Shown piece by piece: positions 27,710-37,435 of a stretch of 64,000 nucleotides of DNA. Source of the DNA: Oxalobacteraceae sp. CFBP 8761 (GTDB lineage: Bacteria; Pseudomonadota; Gammaproteobacteria; Burkholderiales; Burkholderiaceae_D). How positions within the stretch are numbered: the first letter of the stretch is position 1; the number at the start of each line of letters is the position of its first letter. The notes beneath the pieces were generated by a model. It did not search any database, had not been told where the DNA came from, and saw nothing but the letters and a program-made list of their open reading frames with translations. Where the stretch lies: positions 1-64,000 of the forward strand of contig JACYUE010000003.1 of the NCBI GenBank assembly GCA_014841595.1, given 5' to 3'. The position numbers and the translations under genes are program-made.

Positions 27710-27785
27710 CGAGAAGCTCCGGCAGGTGACAGGAAAGCCGACGATTATAGACGTGTTCTTGACGCAAAGTTAAGTTCTGGAAACA

Positions 27786-27819
27786 CAAAGGGCGGCGCGC
27801 CGAATTAGCCACGCCGCCC
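27786..27819 (-). terminator. Rho-independent terminator of the S41 protease gene
   Basis: On the reverse strand GGGCGGCG and CGCCGCCC form an 8 bp GC stem around a 14 nt loop, followed by TTTGTGTTT. It lies 20 bp beyond the stop of the S41 gene and before the M14 gene. Confidence 0.7.
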
Positions 27820-27838
27820 GTCAATACGGCCGTTCTGC

Positions 27839-29452
27839 TCAGCGCGGCGGTGCGCCGGGCGTTGGCCTGATTGCGATTTCCTTCACCTGAGGCCGCACGA
27901 TTTCCATCGGCACGACGCGGGCGCGGCTTGTGGTCGAGACCGGGCACGCCTGCGTGGCGCGGTAGGTCAGCGCAGCAGCCAGCAAGCCTTCGCTCTCGTC
28001 GCCCACCGGCCGCGTCAGGTCGTCGCTGACCTGGCAGGTCGGCGCAAAGCCATCGGTGAAGTCACCAAAGCCCTTGTTGTTGACGCCCTTGAACTCGATC
28101 GAGAAATACGTCGTGCCGCAGTTCGGCACCGGTGTGAAGCCATACGGTTTACCGCAGGTGGTGCCGCCGATCTGGATGACCTCGACATCGGCGCCGCGCA
28201 AGCCATTGATCACCGATTCGCTGGCCGAGCAGGTGCCGGCCGTGCTCAGCACCGTCACGCGTTTCAGGCCCAGCGTCGGCAGCGGCGTGCCGGTGCGCAC
28301 CGGGTTGCTCGAAGCGAAGCCCCACGCAGTCGAGCGGAACGGCAGTGGCGCTTCGCGCGGCAACTTGTCGTTGTACTGCGATTGCTCGAACACCTTGCCA
28401 TTGGTCGACTCCGGCCCCGAGACCATATACGCCAGCTGGCTGGCCAGGTACAGCAGGCCCCCACCGTTGTAGCGGATATCGAGCACCAGGTCGTTCACGC
28501 CGGCCTGGCGGAACGTGGTGAACGCATCGATCAGCTGTTTTTCGGAAACCGCGTTGAAGGTGTCGAAGGTCAGGTAACCGACCTTGCCGCTCGCGGTTTC
28601 GATGACCTTGACGTTCTTGACCGGTGCGATGCGCACGTCGGCGCCCGTCATCGTCGCCTCGAACGGCACGCCGCCGCGCTGCAGCGTGAAGCGGTGCGCG
28701 CTGCCGGCCGTCTCAGGGAACAGGGCCTCGTTGATGCGCGCGATCGATGCCGCGTCGGTCGTGTTGATGAAGTCGATGCCATCGATCTTCGTCAGCTGGT
28801 CACCGCGCAGAAGGCCCGCGGCCGCGCCCGGCGAACCCGGTTCCACGGCCGTGATCAGCCAGGTGCGCGGCGCCGTGCCGTTCGCGTTGCGCGACCACGT
28901 GATGCCATAGCCCAGATCGATGCCCTGGGTCTGCATCGCTTCCCATTCGGCGGTCGGATAGGTGAAGTGGTAGCGGTCCTTGGCTTGCCCGGTGGCCGTC
29001 ACGGCCGGCGTCTTGAGCACGTCGAAATAGGCAATGGCGCTCTTGAAGTCGGCCATCTTGTAGGTGTTCGGGACTTCGTTGTACCAGAGGTAGTACTGGT
29101 TGGTCCAGGCACGCAAAAATTTGAGTTCGTCCAGCAGCGTGCCCTGCACATCGGGATATGCCTTGCCGCTGGCGTCAAAGCCCGTGCGCGGCACCGCGCA
29201 CTTGTTCCAGTAAGTGCCGTAGGCGTCGCCGAGCAGGTTGGGATTGAGGTCTTCCGGCGTGGCGCCACTGGTGGTCGGGGTTGGGGTCGGGGCCGGCGTC
29301 ACCGGCGCCGTGTCCGCCACGGGTGGACGGGCGCCGACACCGGGCGAGCCCCCACCGCCGCCGCAGCCGGCGAGAGCGAACAGCGCAGCGAGCGCGCCGG
29401 AAATCAGACGGACGGAAACTGCCTTGTGCGGGAGAGAGAATGTCGGGCTCAT
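27839..29452 (-). CDS. S41 family serine protease lipoprotein with PDZ domain
   Basis: A 537-residue protein. The signal sequence ends in the lipobox LAGC with Cys30, followed by a glycine-rich spacer, so it is membrane-tethered. A PDZ domain lies around ITAVEPGSPGAAAGLLRGDQ. The S41 protease region has GYLTFDTFNAV, VLDIRYNGGGLLYLASQLAY and the nucleophilic Ser in TAGTCSASESVINGLRG. This type processes or degrades envelope proteins. Start chosen at 29452 because the signal peptide begins there; an upstream extension to 29557 has no signal character. Confidence 0.9.
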   Translation of the reverse strand: MSPTFSLPHKAVSVRLISGALAALFALAGCGGGGGSPGVGARPPVADTAPVTPAPTPTPTTSGATPEDLNPNLLGDAYGTYWNKCAVPRTGFDASGKAYPDVQGTLLDELKFLRAWTNQYYLWYNEVPNTYKMADFKSAIAYFDVLKTPAVTATGQAKDRYHFTYPTAEWEAMQTQGIDLGYGITWSRNANGTAPRTWLITAVEPGSPGAAAGLLRGDQLTKIDGIDFINTTDAASIARINEALFPETAGSAHRFTLQRGGVPFEATMTGADVRIAPVKNVKVIETASGKVGYLTFDTFNAVSEKQLIDAFTTFRQAGVNDLVLDIRYNGGGLLYLASQLAYMVSGPESTNGKVFEQSQYNDKLPREAPLPFRSTAWGFASSNPVRTGTPLPTLGLKRVTVLSTAGTCSASESVINGLRGADVEVIQIGGTTCGKPYGFTPVPNCGTTYFSIEFKGVNNKGFGDFTDGFAPTCQVSDDLTRPVGDESEGLLAAALTYRATQACPVSTTSRARVVPMEIVRPQVKEIAIRPTPGAPPR

Positions 29453-29596
29453 GCAGATGATTATAGACGGCGGTTTTCGTGCACAACACCACCAACTGTC
29501 ACAGGTGAGGCCAGGCGACAACGAAGCATGCCAAGCCGACAAGCATCCATCAGACAACGCCGGCGCGTATGCCGCGCCGGCGTGATCAAAACACCA

Positions 29597-32500
29597 TCAG
29601 GCCGCGCGCGGCGCCGCGCCCACCGGCGCATGGAATGCCGCCAGCAGCGCCGCTTCTTTTGCCTTCGCCGCTTTCAGGTGCCGTTCCTTCACATGCCCGT
29701 AACCACGGATATCTTCCGGAATGCTGGCCACCGCCACGGCCTGCGCCAGGTTGTCCTCCGTGAGCTTGGGCAGCAGCGCCGCCACCGTCGCGCGGTATTC
29801 GCCGATCAGGGCGCGTTCGACGCGGCGCTCGGCGGTGTAGCCGAACACGTCGAACGCGGTGCCGCGCAGGCCCTTGAACTTCGCCAGCACGCCAAACGCG
29901 CGCATCATCCACGGGCCAAACTCCTGCTTGATGGCGCGGCCTTCCTTGTCATGCTTGGCCAGCAGCGGCGGCGCCAGGTGGAACTTGAGCGTGATATCGC
30001 CTTCGAACATGTTGGCGATTTTTTCACGGAACGCCGGATCGGTGTGCAGCCGCGCGACTTCGTACTCGTCCTTGTACGCCATCAGTTTGTACAGGTACTT
30101 CGCCACGGCTTCCGACAGGCGGGTGCCCTTGCCCAGGCGCGCTTCCTGCGCCCTGACCTGCTCGACGAAGGCCGTATACTGGCCCGCATACGCCGCGTCC
30201 TGGTACGCCGTGAGCAGCTCGACCCGGCGCTTGACGACATCGTCGAGCGTCTGCATGCGCTTGAACTCGATCACCTTGGCCGGCATCGCCGACTTGCTGA
30301 CAGCTGCCAGGTCATGTCCCGCGCTGCGGCCCCAGTTGAAGGCCGCCTTGTTGAACGCGACCGACACGCCATTGAGCTCGATGGCCTTGAGCAGCGAGGC
30401 TTCGCGCAGCGGCACGCGGCCCTTCTGGAACGCGTAGCCGAGCATGAACATATTGGTGGCGATCGCGTCGCCCAGCAGCGCCGTGGCGATGCTGCCAGCG
30501 TCGAGGAATTCGACGTTGGCCTTGCCGCAGGCTTGCTCGATCGCGCCGCGCGAACCTTCGGCCGGGAATTGCCAGTCCGGGTTCTTCACGAACGCGGCCG
30601 TGGTGGCGGTGCTCGAATTGACGGCGGCCCAGGTGCGGCCTTCACCCATGCGCGACAAGGCATCGCGGCTGGCCGTGACGATCTGATCGCAGCCGATCAC
30701 GAGGTCGGCGCTGCCGGTGCCCACGCGGGTCGAATGCAGATCGGCCTGGTGTTCGGCCAGGCGCACGTGCGACATCACGGGGCCGCCCTTCTGGGCCAGG
30801 CCGCTCTGGTCGAGCACGATCGCGCCCTTGCCTTCGACGTGCGCCGCCACCGCCAGGATCTGGCCGACCGTCACAACACCGGTGCCGCCCACGCCGGCCA
30901 CGAGGATGCCGAATGGCGTGGCGACCGATGGAATGACGGGTTCCGGCAGCTCGGGTGGCGCCGCGTCGGACGCTGCAGCTTTTTTCGGCTTTTTCAGACC
31001 GCCGCCTTCGACGGTGACGAAGCTCGGGCAGAAGCCCGACACGCACGAATAATCCTTGTTGCACGAGGACTGGTTGATCTGGCGCTTGCGGCCCAGTTCG
31101 GTTTCGAGTGGCTCGACCGACAGGCAGTTGGACTGCACCGAGCAGTCGCCGCAGCCTTCGCAGACGGCTTCGTTGATCACGGCGCGCTTGGCCGGGTCGG
31201 GGAATTCGCCTTTCTTCCGGCGCCGGCGTTTTTCGGAGGCGCAGGTCTGGTCATAGATCACGGCCGACACGCCCGGCATCTCGCGCAGTTCGCGCTGCAC
31301 GTCCATCAGTTCGGAGCGGTGACGCACCGTGGTGCCGGGCGCCCAGGCGTAGTCGCTCGGGTATTTGTCCGGCTCGTCGGTGACGACGATGATGGGCGTG
31401 ACGCCTTCGGCTGCGATCTGGCGGCTGATCATGCCCGGGTCGAGCGGGCCGTCGACGTTCTGGCCGCCCGTCATCGCGACCGCGTCGTTGTACAGGATCT
31501 TGTAGGTGATGTTGACCTTGGCCGCCACCGCGGCGCGGATCGCCAGGATGCCCGAGTGGAAGTAGGTGCCGTCGCCCAGATTGACGAACACGTGCTTCTC
31601 GTCGGTGAACGGCGACTGGCCAATCCAGGTCGTGCCTTCGGCGCCCATGTGCGTGAAGGTCGACGTTTCACGGTCCATCCACAGCACCATGTAGTGGCAG
31701 CCGATACCGGCCATCGCGCGCGAGCCTTCCGGCACCTTGGTCGAGCTGTTGTGCGGGCAGCCCGAGCAGAAATACGGGATGCGGTCGGTTTCCGGGTTCG
31801 GCTTGGCCGGAATGTTACGCAGCACCAGCTCTTTGGCTTCGAGGAAGGCGATGCGCTGCGCGACGCGCTCGGCGACCGGGTGGCCGGCGCAGTAGTGGCC
31901 GATGCGCGAGGCGATCGCGCGCGCGATCTGCGCCGGGTTCAGCTCGTACGTGGCCGGCAGCAGCCAGTCGCCGTGGCCCATGCGGTTCTTGTTACTCCAC
32001 TCGCCCGTGTCGTCGAACTTGCCGACCACGCGCGGACGCTCGCCGTCGGGCAGGTTGTACAGCTCTTCCTTGAGCGCGTATTCCATGACCTGGCGCTTTT
32101 CTTCGACCACCAGGATTTCATCGAGGCCCCGTGCAAATTCGTGCACGCCTTCGGCTTCGAGCGGCCAGGTCATGCCGACCTTGTACAGGCGCAGGCCGAT
32201 GTCCTGCGCGGCCTGCTCGTCGATGCCGAGGTCGGCCAGCGCCTGGCGCGTGTCCAGATAGCTCTTGCCGGCGGTGATGATGCCGATCTTCGGCTGCGGG
32301 CTGTCCCAGATGATACGGTTGAGCTTATTGGCGCGCGCATAGGCCAGCGCGGCATACCATTTGTGATTGCTCATCCGAACTTCCTGATCCAGCACGGCGT
32401 CCGGCCAGCGGATGTTCAGGCCGCCCTCGGGCAGCTGGAAGTCGGTCGGGATCACGGTCTGCACGCGGTCCGGATCGAGATCGACGACAGCACCCGACTC

Positions 32501-33169
32501 GATGATGTCGGTGACGCATTTCATCGATACCCACAGGCCCGTGTAGCGGCTCATGGCCCAGGCGTGCAGGCCGAAATCGATGTATTCCTGCACCGACGAC
32601 GGATACAGCACCGGGATCCCGCAGTGGGTCAGGATGTGGTCGGACTGGTGCGCGGTGGACGACGATTTGGCCGCGTGGTCGTCGCCGGCCAGCACCAGCA
32701 CGCCGCCGTATTGCGACGAGCCGGCGTTGTTGCCGTGCTTGAACACGTCGCCGCAGCGGTCGACGCCCGGGCCCTTGCCGTACCACATCGAAAACACGCC
32801 GTCGTACTTCGCGTCCTTGTACAGATTGGTTTGCTGGGTGCCCCAGACAGCGGTCGCCGCCAGGTCTTCGTTCATGCCGGGATGGAACTTGACGTGGTGC
32901 GCGTCGAGGTGCGCCTTGGCCTTCATCGCGGTCTGGTCGACCGAGGTGACGGGCGAGCCGCGGTAGCCGGTGATGTAGCCGGCCGTGTTCAGGCCGGCCT
33001 TGACGTCGCGCTCGCGCTGCAGCATCGGCAGGCGGATCAGCGCCTGCGTGCCGGTCATGAAGGCGCGGCCGCGCTCGAGCGTCCATTTGTCGTCGAGCGT
33101 GATGTCTTGTGCAGGTGCGGATGCGGGCGACGGCGACGCCAGGTGGGCGCGGTCCAGGGGTGCGTTCAT
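29597..33169 (-). CDS. Indolepyruvate ferredoxin oxidoreductase, fused two-subunit type
   Basis: A 1190-residue cytoplasmic enzyme that oxidatively decarboxylates aryl- or 2-oxo acids to acyl-CoA with thiamine diphosphate and ferredoxin. N-terminal pyruvate:ferredoxin-type domain includes AGYITGYRGSPVTSVDQTAM. The TPP-binding part has YFCSGCPHNSSTKVPEGS and AEGTTWIGQSPF. Cys-rich stretches VCEGCGDCSVQSNCLSVEP and SSCNKDYSCVSGFCPSF are Fe-S sites. The C-terminal gamma-type domain starts ILVAGVGGTGVVTVGQILA. GGAGACAC precedes the ATG at 33169. It is divergent from an Lrp gene, the probable regulator responding to amino acids. Confidence 0.95.
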   Translation of the reverse strand: MNAPLDRAHLASPSPASAPAQDITLDDKWTLERGRAFMTGTQALIRLPMLQRERDVKAGLNTAGYITGYRGSPVTSVDQTAMKAKAHLDAHHVKFHPGMNEDLAATAVWGTQQTNLYKDAKYDGVFSMWYGKGPGVDRCGDVFKHGNNAGSSQYGGVLVLAGDDHAAKSSSTAHQSDHILTHCGIPVLYPSSVQEYIDFGLHAWAMSRYTGLWVSMKCVTDIIESGAVVDLDPDRVQTVIPTDFQLPEGGLNIRWPDAVLDQEVRMSNHKWYAALAYARANKLNRIIWDSPQPKIGIITAGKSYLDTRQALADLGIDEQAAQDIGLRLYKVGMTWPLEAEGVHEFARGLDEILVVEEKRQVMEYALKEELYNLPDGERPRVVGKFDDTGEWSNKNRMGHGDWLLPATYELNPAQIARAIASRIGHYCAGHPVAERVAQRIAFLEAKELVLRNIPAKPNPETDRIPYFCSGCPHNSSTKVPEGSRAMAGIGCHYMVLWMDRETSTFTHMGAEGTTWIGQSPFTDEKHVFVNLGDGTYFHSGILAIRAAVAAKVNITYKILYNDAVAMTGGQNVDGPLDPGMISRQIAAEGVTPIIVVTDEPDKYPSDYAWAPGTTVRHRSELMDVQRELREMPGVSAVIYDQTCASEKRRRRKKGEFPDPAKRAVINEAVCEGCGDCSVQSNCLSVEPLETELGRKRQINQSSCNKDYSCVSGFCPSFVTVEGGGLKKPKKAAASDAAPPELPEPVIPSVATPFGILVAGVGGTGVVTVGQILAVAAHVEGKGAIVLDQSGLAQKGGPVMSHVRLAEHQADLHSTRVGTGSADLVIGCDQIVTASRDALSRMGEGRTWAAVNSSTATTAAFVKNPDWQFPAEGSRGAIEQACGKANVEFLDAGSIATALLGDAIATNMFMLGYAFQKGRVPLREASLLKAIELNGVSVAFNKAAFNWGRSAGHDLAAVSKSAMPAKVIEFKRMQTLDDVVKRRVELLTAYQDAAYAGQYTAFVEQVRAQEARLGKGTRLSEAVAKYLYKLMAYKDEYEVARLHTDPAFREKIANMFEGDITLKFHLAPPLLAKHDKEGRAIKQEFGPWMMRAFGVLAKFKGLRGTAFDVFGYTAERRVERALIGEYRATVAALLPKLTEDNLAQAVAVASIPEDIRGYGHVKERHLKAAKAKEAALLAAFHAPVGAAPRAA

Positions 33170-33358
33170 TGTGTCTCCAAGAAACTGGTGGCGGTTGCCG
33201 GAAGCGGTGCATTTCCTGCATCTCGCTTCTTGGCGGGAGTGGTCTCCCGTCTTGCGCCAGTATAGACCTGCCCCCCCAGCATTAAATTCCAAACAATTCC
33301 CCCTCCTTCTTGAATTGCGCAATAAAATTGCCATACAAAAGACGGACGTGGGGATGGT

Positions 33359-33868
33359 ATGTCAAAGATTGAGCTGGATAAAACAGATCGTAAAATCCTG
33401 GAGATTTTGCAGAACGATGGCCGGTTGTCGAACCAGGATGTGGCCGAGCGCGTGAACCTGTCGCCGTCGCCATGCCTGCGCCGCATCAAGCGGCTGGAAG
33501 AAGCGGGCGTGATCCGCCAGTACGTGGCGCTGCTCGATTCGGACAAGATCGGGCTGGGCTTGCTGGCCTACGTCAACGTGCGCCTGGAAAAGCACAGCGA
33601 AGTGGCCAGTACCACGCGCCAGCCGGGCTTGCCCGCAACGTCGCCCCGCAACGATTTCGCGGTGTCGGTGGGCAGCTGGCCCGAAGTCGTCGCCTGCTAT
33701 GCGATGACGGGCGACATGGACTTTTTGCTGCGCGTGCATGTGGGCGACATGGACCACTTCTCGCGCTTCATGATGGGCACGCTGCTCAAGCATCCGGCCG
33801 TGCTGGACGTGAAGTCGAGCTTTGCGCTGCAGCGGATCAAGGAAACAACGGCGATGCCGCTGGTGTGA
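33359..33868 (+). CDS. Lrp/AsnC family transcriptional regulator
   Basis: A 169-residue protein. The helix-turn-helix is in residues about 8-60 (KTDRKILEILQNDGRLSNQD, then RVNLSPSPCLRRIKRLEEAG). The RAM effector domain has SWPEVVACYAMTGDMDFLLR. It is divergent from the indolepyruvate oxidoreductase gene with 189 bp between, and by position controls it in response to an amino acid. Confidence 0.94.
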   Translation: MSKIELDKTDRKILEILQNDGRLSNQDVAERVNLSPSPCLRRIKRLEEAGVIRQYVALLDSDKIGLGLLAYVNVRLEKHSEVASTTRQPGLPATSPRNDFAVSVGSWPEVVACYAMTGDMDFLLRVHVGDMDHFSRFMMGTLLKHPAVLDVKSSFALQRIKETTAMPLV

Positions 33869-33869
33869 G

Positions 33870-34529
33870 TTACTGCCGCGGCTTTCGTGGCGTGAAAAAC
33901 TTCACCGCGGCCCGCGTGTTGGCCTTGACCGTGTAATCGATCGCCGCGAACTGTTCCTCCAACGCCTCGGCCATCACGCTGCCCGGGCTGGGCGGCGGCA
34001 ATTCGAGGTGGGCGTCGGCCTCGCCGTATTCGCGCGTGACGACCATCCCGGCTTTCTTTGCAATATGCATCATCGTCTTGTTGGACGTCAGGCACTGCAT
34101 ATAGAGCGTGTCGACGTCCGAATTGCGGCAGTGGATCGCCGCGCGCTGGAAGAGGCGCGTGCCCACGCCCTGCCCGCGCGCCGAGGCCGACACCGAGACG
34201 CCAAACTCGGCCACCTGCGCCTTGGCCGTGCCGGTGCGCCCTTCGGTCGGCGCGAACGCCAGGTGCCCCATGCCCACCAGCTGGAACACATTGCTCACGA
34301 CACCAAAGACGATGTCGCGCTCGAAATCGAGCTTGCCGACATAGGCCGTGATGCCGTCGTCGGACATCATGCTGCCAAAGCGCAGCAGGCGGTCATCCTT
34401 GTCGAGCGCGAGCAGATGGCGCAGCACGCGGCGGCGGTCGCGCTCGTGCAATTCCTTGACCAGGACCGGCGGCTGCCCCTTTTTTCCGCGCAAGCCCTGT
34501 AACCAGCGGCGTAATGGATTGTCCAGCAT
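33870..34529 (-). CDS. GNAT family N-acetyltransferase
   Basis: A 219-residue protein with a GNAT domain at about 20-190. The acetyl-CoA loop is SASARGQGVGTRLFQRAA, followed by TLYMQCLTSNKTMMHIAKKAGM. The substrate is unknown. The 3' end faces the lrp gene with 1 bp between the stops. It is 48 bp downstream of the GGDEF gene on the same strand. Confidence 0.9.
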   Translation of the reverse strand: MLDNPLRRWLQGLRGKKGQPPVLVKELHERDRRRVLRHLLALDKDDRLLRFGSMMSDDGITAYVGKLDFERDIVFGVVSNVFQLVGMGHLAFAPTEGRTGTAKAQVAEFGVSVSASARGQGVGTRLFQRAAIHCRNSDVDTLYMQCLTSNKTMMHIAKKAGMVVTREYGEADAHLELPPPSPGSVMAEALEEQFAAIDYTVKANTRAAVKFFTPRKPRQ

Positions 34530-34577
34530 GTTCCCACCTTCCCGTGCGCGACAACCAGTCGATGTCGCCCGTAAATC

Positions 34578-36224
34578 TTAGCCGATCCGGTCGGCGTCTG
34601 CCTTGCTTGTCCCTGTGCCCGTACCAGTGCTGCCGACGGCGCCCTCCTTCGGACGCTCGCGCCGCGCCTGCTCCGGCGCTGGCCCTGCCGGCTCGTCTTC
34701 GTCGCGCCACTGCGCCTGCTCGCTGACGACGAAGCGGCCCTTGCCAGCCTGCTTGGCGGCGTACATGGCCTGGTCGGCCTCGGCCAGCAACGCTTCCTGT
34801 CCGCGCGCCGCGCCCATCTGGCCGCGCGCGCTGGCGATGCCGATACTGGCCGAGATCCTGATGGCATGACCATCGGCCTCGGTGATCGATTCGATTTCGG
34901 CCAGCACTAGGCGCGCCACGCGCAGCGCGCCGTCGCGCGACGTCACGTCTTCGAGCAGGATAACGAATTCATCGCCGCCCAGGCGCGCCAGCGCATCTTC
35001 GGCGCGCAGCCTGGCCTGCACGCGGCGCGCCACGGTCTTGAGCACCAGGTCGCCGGTCGCATGGCCCCAGGTATCGTTGACTGCCTTGAAGCCGTCCAGG
35101 TCGATGAACATCAGCACCACGACGCTGTCGCGACGGTCGGCCCGGGCCAGCGCCCGTTCGAGCAGGCGGGTCAGTTGCCGGTAGTTGATCAGGCCGGTCA
35201 GGCTGTCGTGCTGGGCCAGGCGCTCGAGCTGGACCGACTGCGCCTGCAGCTCGGCGGTGCGCTCGGCCACGCGCTGCTCGAGCGTTTCGTTGGCCGCCTG
35301 CAGGCGGCGGTTGACGACGCCGATGATACGGTAGCTGCGGCGCAGGCGCACACCGGCATAGGCCAGCAGCACCAGCAACAGGCCCGAATACGCCGCCAGG
35401 TAACCGCGAAAACGCTGGCGCTCGAGCAGCACGGTGGTGAACGAACGCTCGAATTCCTGCTCCAGGCGGTCGAGCACGATGTCGCTGCCGACGGCAGCAA
35501 TCTGCGCTTCGAGCAGGTTTTCCAGCGGCCGCTTTTCGAGGATCACGCGGCTGCTCAGGATCACGGCGTCCATCTTGTCGACGACGGCGGGCGAAAAGGC
35601 GATCTCCTGGGCGGCGACATTGCCCAGGATTTCTTCGATACGGCTGGCCAGCGCGGGCGATGGGGCGATGTTGTAGCGCAGGATGTCGGTCAGCAGCGCA
35701 TTGAGGGTCGTATCGAGCCGCACGACGAACTGGGCCGGTGCCAGCGCGCCTTCGATGCCGGAAATTTCGGTCTTGAGGTCGGCCACCGCCGGTGGCATGT
35801 GCAGCAGCGCTGCGCGCAGGCGCGGATTGTGCCGCGCGAACTCGGCCACCAGCATTTCCTTGTTGCGCAGCGCCGTGCGCAGATCGGCGCAGGCCTCGGT
35901 GGCGGCGCGGCTGCCGGTCAGTGGCGCGGCTTGCTCCAGACGCGCCATCAGGATGCGCATGCGCGGCAGTTGCGAACTCAGGTCGGGCCGGACGCTGGCG
36001 CGGCCGGTGTGGGCGCGCAGCAGGTTGGCGTCCCATTCGGCGTCGAGCTTTTCGAATTCGCGCAGGTTGAGCAGGACGTTGCTGCGCACTTCGGGGTCGA
36101 TCACCTCGGTGCGGGTGTACAGAAAGACCAGCAGTGCGCTCATCAATACGACGGCCAGGCTCGCCAATAACAGGCGGCGGCGCCGTAGCCAGCTCCCTAC
36201 CCGCCGTACCAGCATCCTGAACAT
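34578..36224 (-). CDS. Membrane diguanylate cyclase (GGDEF) with periplasmic sensor
   Basis: A 548-residue protein. A first membrane helix at about 18-37 and a second at about 290-310 bracket a largely alpha-helical periplasmic region that resembles a DAHL-type sensor. A short coiled coil (NRRLQAANETLEQRVAERTA) leads to the GGDEF domain with GGDEF at 416-420. The product-inhibition I-site RxxD (RAED) is exactly five residues before GGDEF, so feedback control is likely intact. The Gly/Pro-rich tail after residue 510 is low complexity. Start at 36224 has GGAG upstream; it makes c-di-GMP in response to an unknown envelope signal. Confidence 0.92.
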   Translation of the reverse strand: MFRMLVRRVGSWLRRRRLLLASLAVVLMSALLVFLYTRTEVIDPEVRSNVLLNLREFEKLDAEWDANLLRAHTGRASVRPDLSSQLPRMRILMARLEQAAPLTGSRAATEACADLRTALRNKEMLVAEFARHNPRLRAALLHMPPAVADLKTEISGIEGALAPAQFVVRLDTTLNALLTDILRYNIAPSPALASRIEEILGNVAAQEIAFSPAVVDKMDAVILSSRVILEKRPLENLLEAQIAAVGSDIVLDRLEQEFERSFTTVLLERQRFRGYLAAYSGLLLVLLAYAGVRLRRSYRIIGVVNRRLQAANETLEQRVAERTAELQAQSVQLERLAQHDSLTGLINYRQLTRLLERALARADRRDSVVVLMFIDLDGFKAVNDTWGHATGDLVLKTVARRVQARLRAEDALARLGGDEFVILLEDVTSRDGALRVARLVLAEIESITEADGHAIRISASIGIASARGQMGAARGQEALLAEADQAMYAAKQAGKGRFVVSEQAQWRDEDEPAGPAPEQARRERPKEGAVGSTGTGTGTSKADADRIG

Positions 36225-36334
36225 CGTTTTTCTCCAACGCAACAATTGACCATGTGGAAGAATAACAAACCGCTGGCCCACACTGTACGCAGGGTGTAAC
36301 TACATGTAACTGTGACGCTCTACAGAGCGGTTTT

Positions 36335-37432
36335 TCACACTTTATTACAAATGGCAGCCACTGCCTCCACGCGCGCCTGGTGTACGGCCTGGGCAATTCG
36401 GTCGCGCTGGTCGCAGCGCGCCGCCACGGCACCGGCGTCCACGCCACGCGCCGCGCCAAGGGCTTGCAGCAGCCAGTCCCCTGCCGGGTCGTGTTCAGTA
36501 TTTTTGGCGTGACAACGCGTGGCCAGCAGCATCTGGACAAAGCGCGCGCTCTTGCGGAAGGCATCGCTGCGCTCGAACAGCGTGACGAGCGCGTCGGCAT
36601 CGAGTTCGCGTGCCTGCGCAAGCACGCCATGCTCGCGCGCCGTCATCAGGGCCAGGTCGCGGCATTCATTGGGTACCTTCAAGCGCTTGGACACCGCCTC
36701 GACGGCCGCCGTGCCAACGTCGCGCATCAGGGCCGCGAAACGGATCTCCAGCGGGTGATCCTGCTGCGCGGCGGTGTCGATGACGCGCAGCGTGCGCTCT
36801 TGCGTATCGAGCTCGGGCAACAGGCGCGCCAGTGCGCCGCACTCGTCCAGCACGACCAGCATGCGCGACGGCTGGCGTTCCATCAGGCCGCGCGCCAGCT
36901 CTTGCCAGACGCGCTCGGGCACGAGGGCGTCGACCTCCCCCGCCTCGACCATCTTGCGCATCAGGACATTGGTGTCGTTAGCCACCTTAAATTCGGGCAG
37001 GCGCGCGGCAAAGCGCGCGACGCGCAGGATGCGCACCGGGTCTTCGGCAAAGGCGTCGGACACGTGGCGGAACAGGCGTGCTTCCAGGTCATTGCGGCCG
37101 CCCAGCGGGTCGACGATCACGCCATCCTCGCCCTGCGCCATCGCATTGATGGTCAGGTCGCGCCGCACCAGATCCTGTTCGAGCGTGACATCGGGCGCCG
37201 CATGGAACACGAAGCCGTGATAGCCGGGCGCGGTCTTGCGCTCGGTGCGCGCCAGCGCGTATTCCTCGTGCGTTTTCGGGTGCAGAAAGACCGGAAAATC
37301 CTTGCCCACGGCGCGAAAGCCGGCCTCGATCATCTGTTCGGGCGTGGCGCCCACGACCACGTGGTCGTGGTCCTTGACCGGCAGCCCGAGCAGCGCATCG
37401 CGCACGGCGCCGCCGACAACATAACTGCGCAT
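36335..37432 (-). CDS. cca: CCA-adding tRNA nucleotidyltransferase, HD site degenerate
   Basis: A 365-residue class II nucleotidyltransferase that adds or repairs the CCA end of tRNA. The NTP-binding motif VGGAVRDALLG, the catalytic carboxylates in VKDHDHVVVG, RRDLTINAMAQ and the template motif ILRVARFAARL are all present. In E. coli the C-terminal HD domain has a HDLGKG core followed by about 20 residues including a His-rich stretch. Here the equivalent is RFAALMRDVGTAAVEAVSKR, with Arg for the His and the segment shortened. The phosphohydrolase and phosphodiesterase activity is therefore probably lost. The start lies 3 bp after the stop of the upstream GST gene. Confidence 0.94.
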   Translation of the reverse strand: MRSYVVGGAVRDALLGLPVKDHDHVVVGATPEQMIEAGFRAVGKDFPVFLHPKTHEEYALARTERKTAPGYHGFVFHAAPDVTLEQDLVRRDLTINAMAQGEDGVIVDPLGGRNDLEARLFRHVSDAFAEDPVRILRVARFAARLPEFKVANDTNVLMRKMVEAGEVDALVPERVWQELARGLMERQPSRMLVVLDECGALARLLPELDTQERTLRVIDTAAQQDHPLEIRFAALMRDVGTAAVEAVSKRLKVPNECRDLALMTAREHGVLAQARELDADALVTLFERSDAFRKSARFVQMLLATRCHAKNTEHDPAGDWLLQALGAARGVDAGAVAARCDQRDRIAQAVHQARVEAVAAICNKV

Positions 37433-37435
37433 TGT

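Noticed and set aside
28382..33265. A 1627-codon open frame on the plus strand
   Set aside because: It lies antisense to the S41 protease and the indolepyruvate oxidoreductase, which both have clear motifs. It is rich in His, Arg and Ala, as expected of a reverse-complement shadow in high-GC DNA.
33569..33720. Insertion in the Lrp protein between the domain halves
   Set aside because: Comparable lengths of this loop occur in other betaproteobacterial Lrp proteins as I recall them, so it is not evidence of a disrupted gene.
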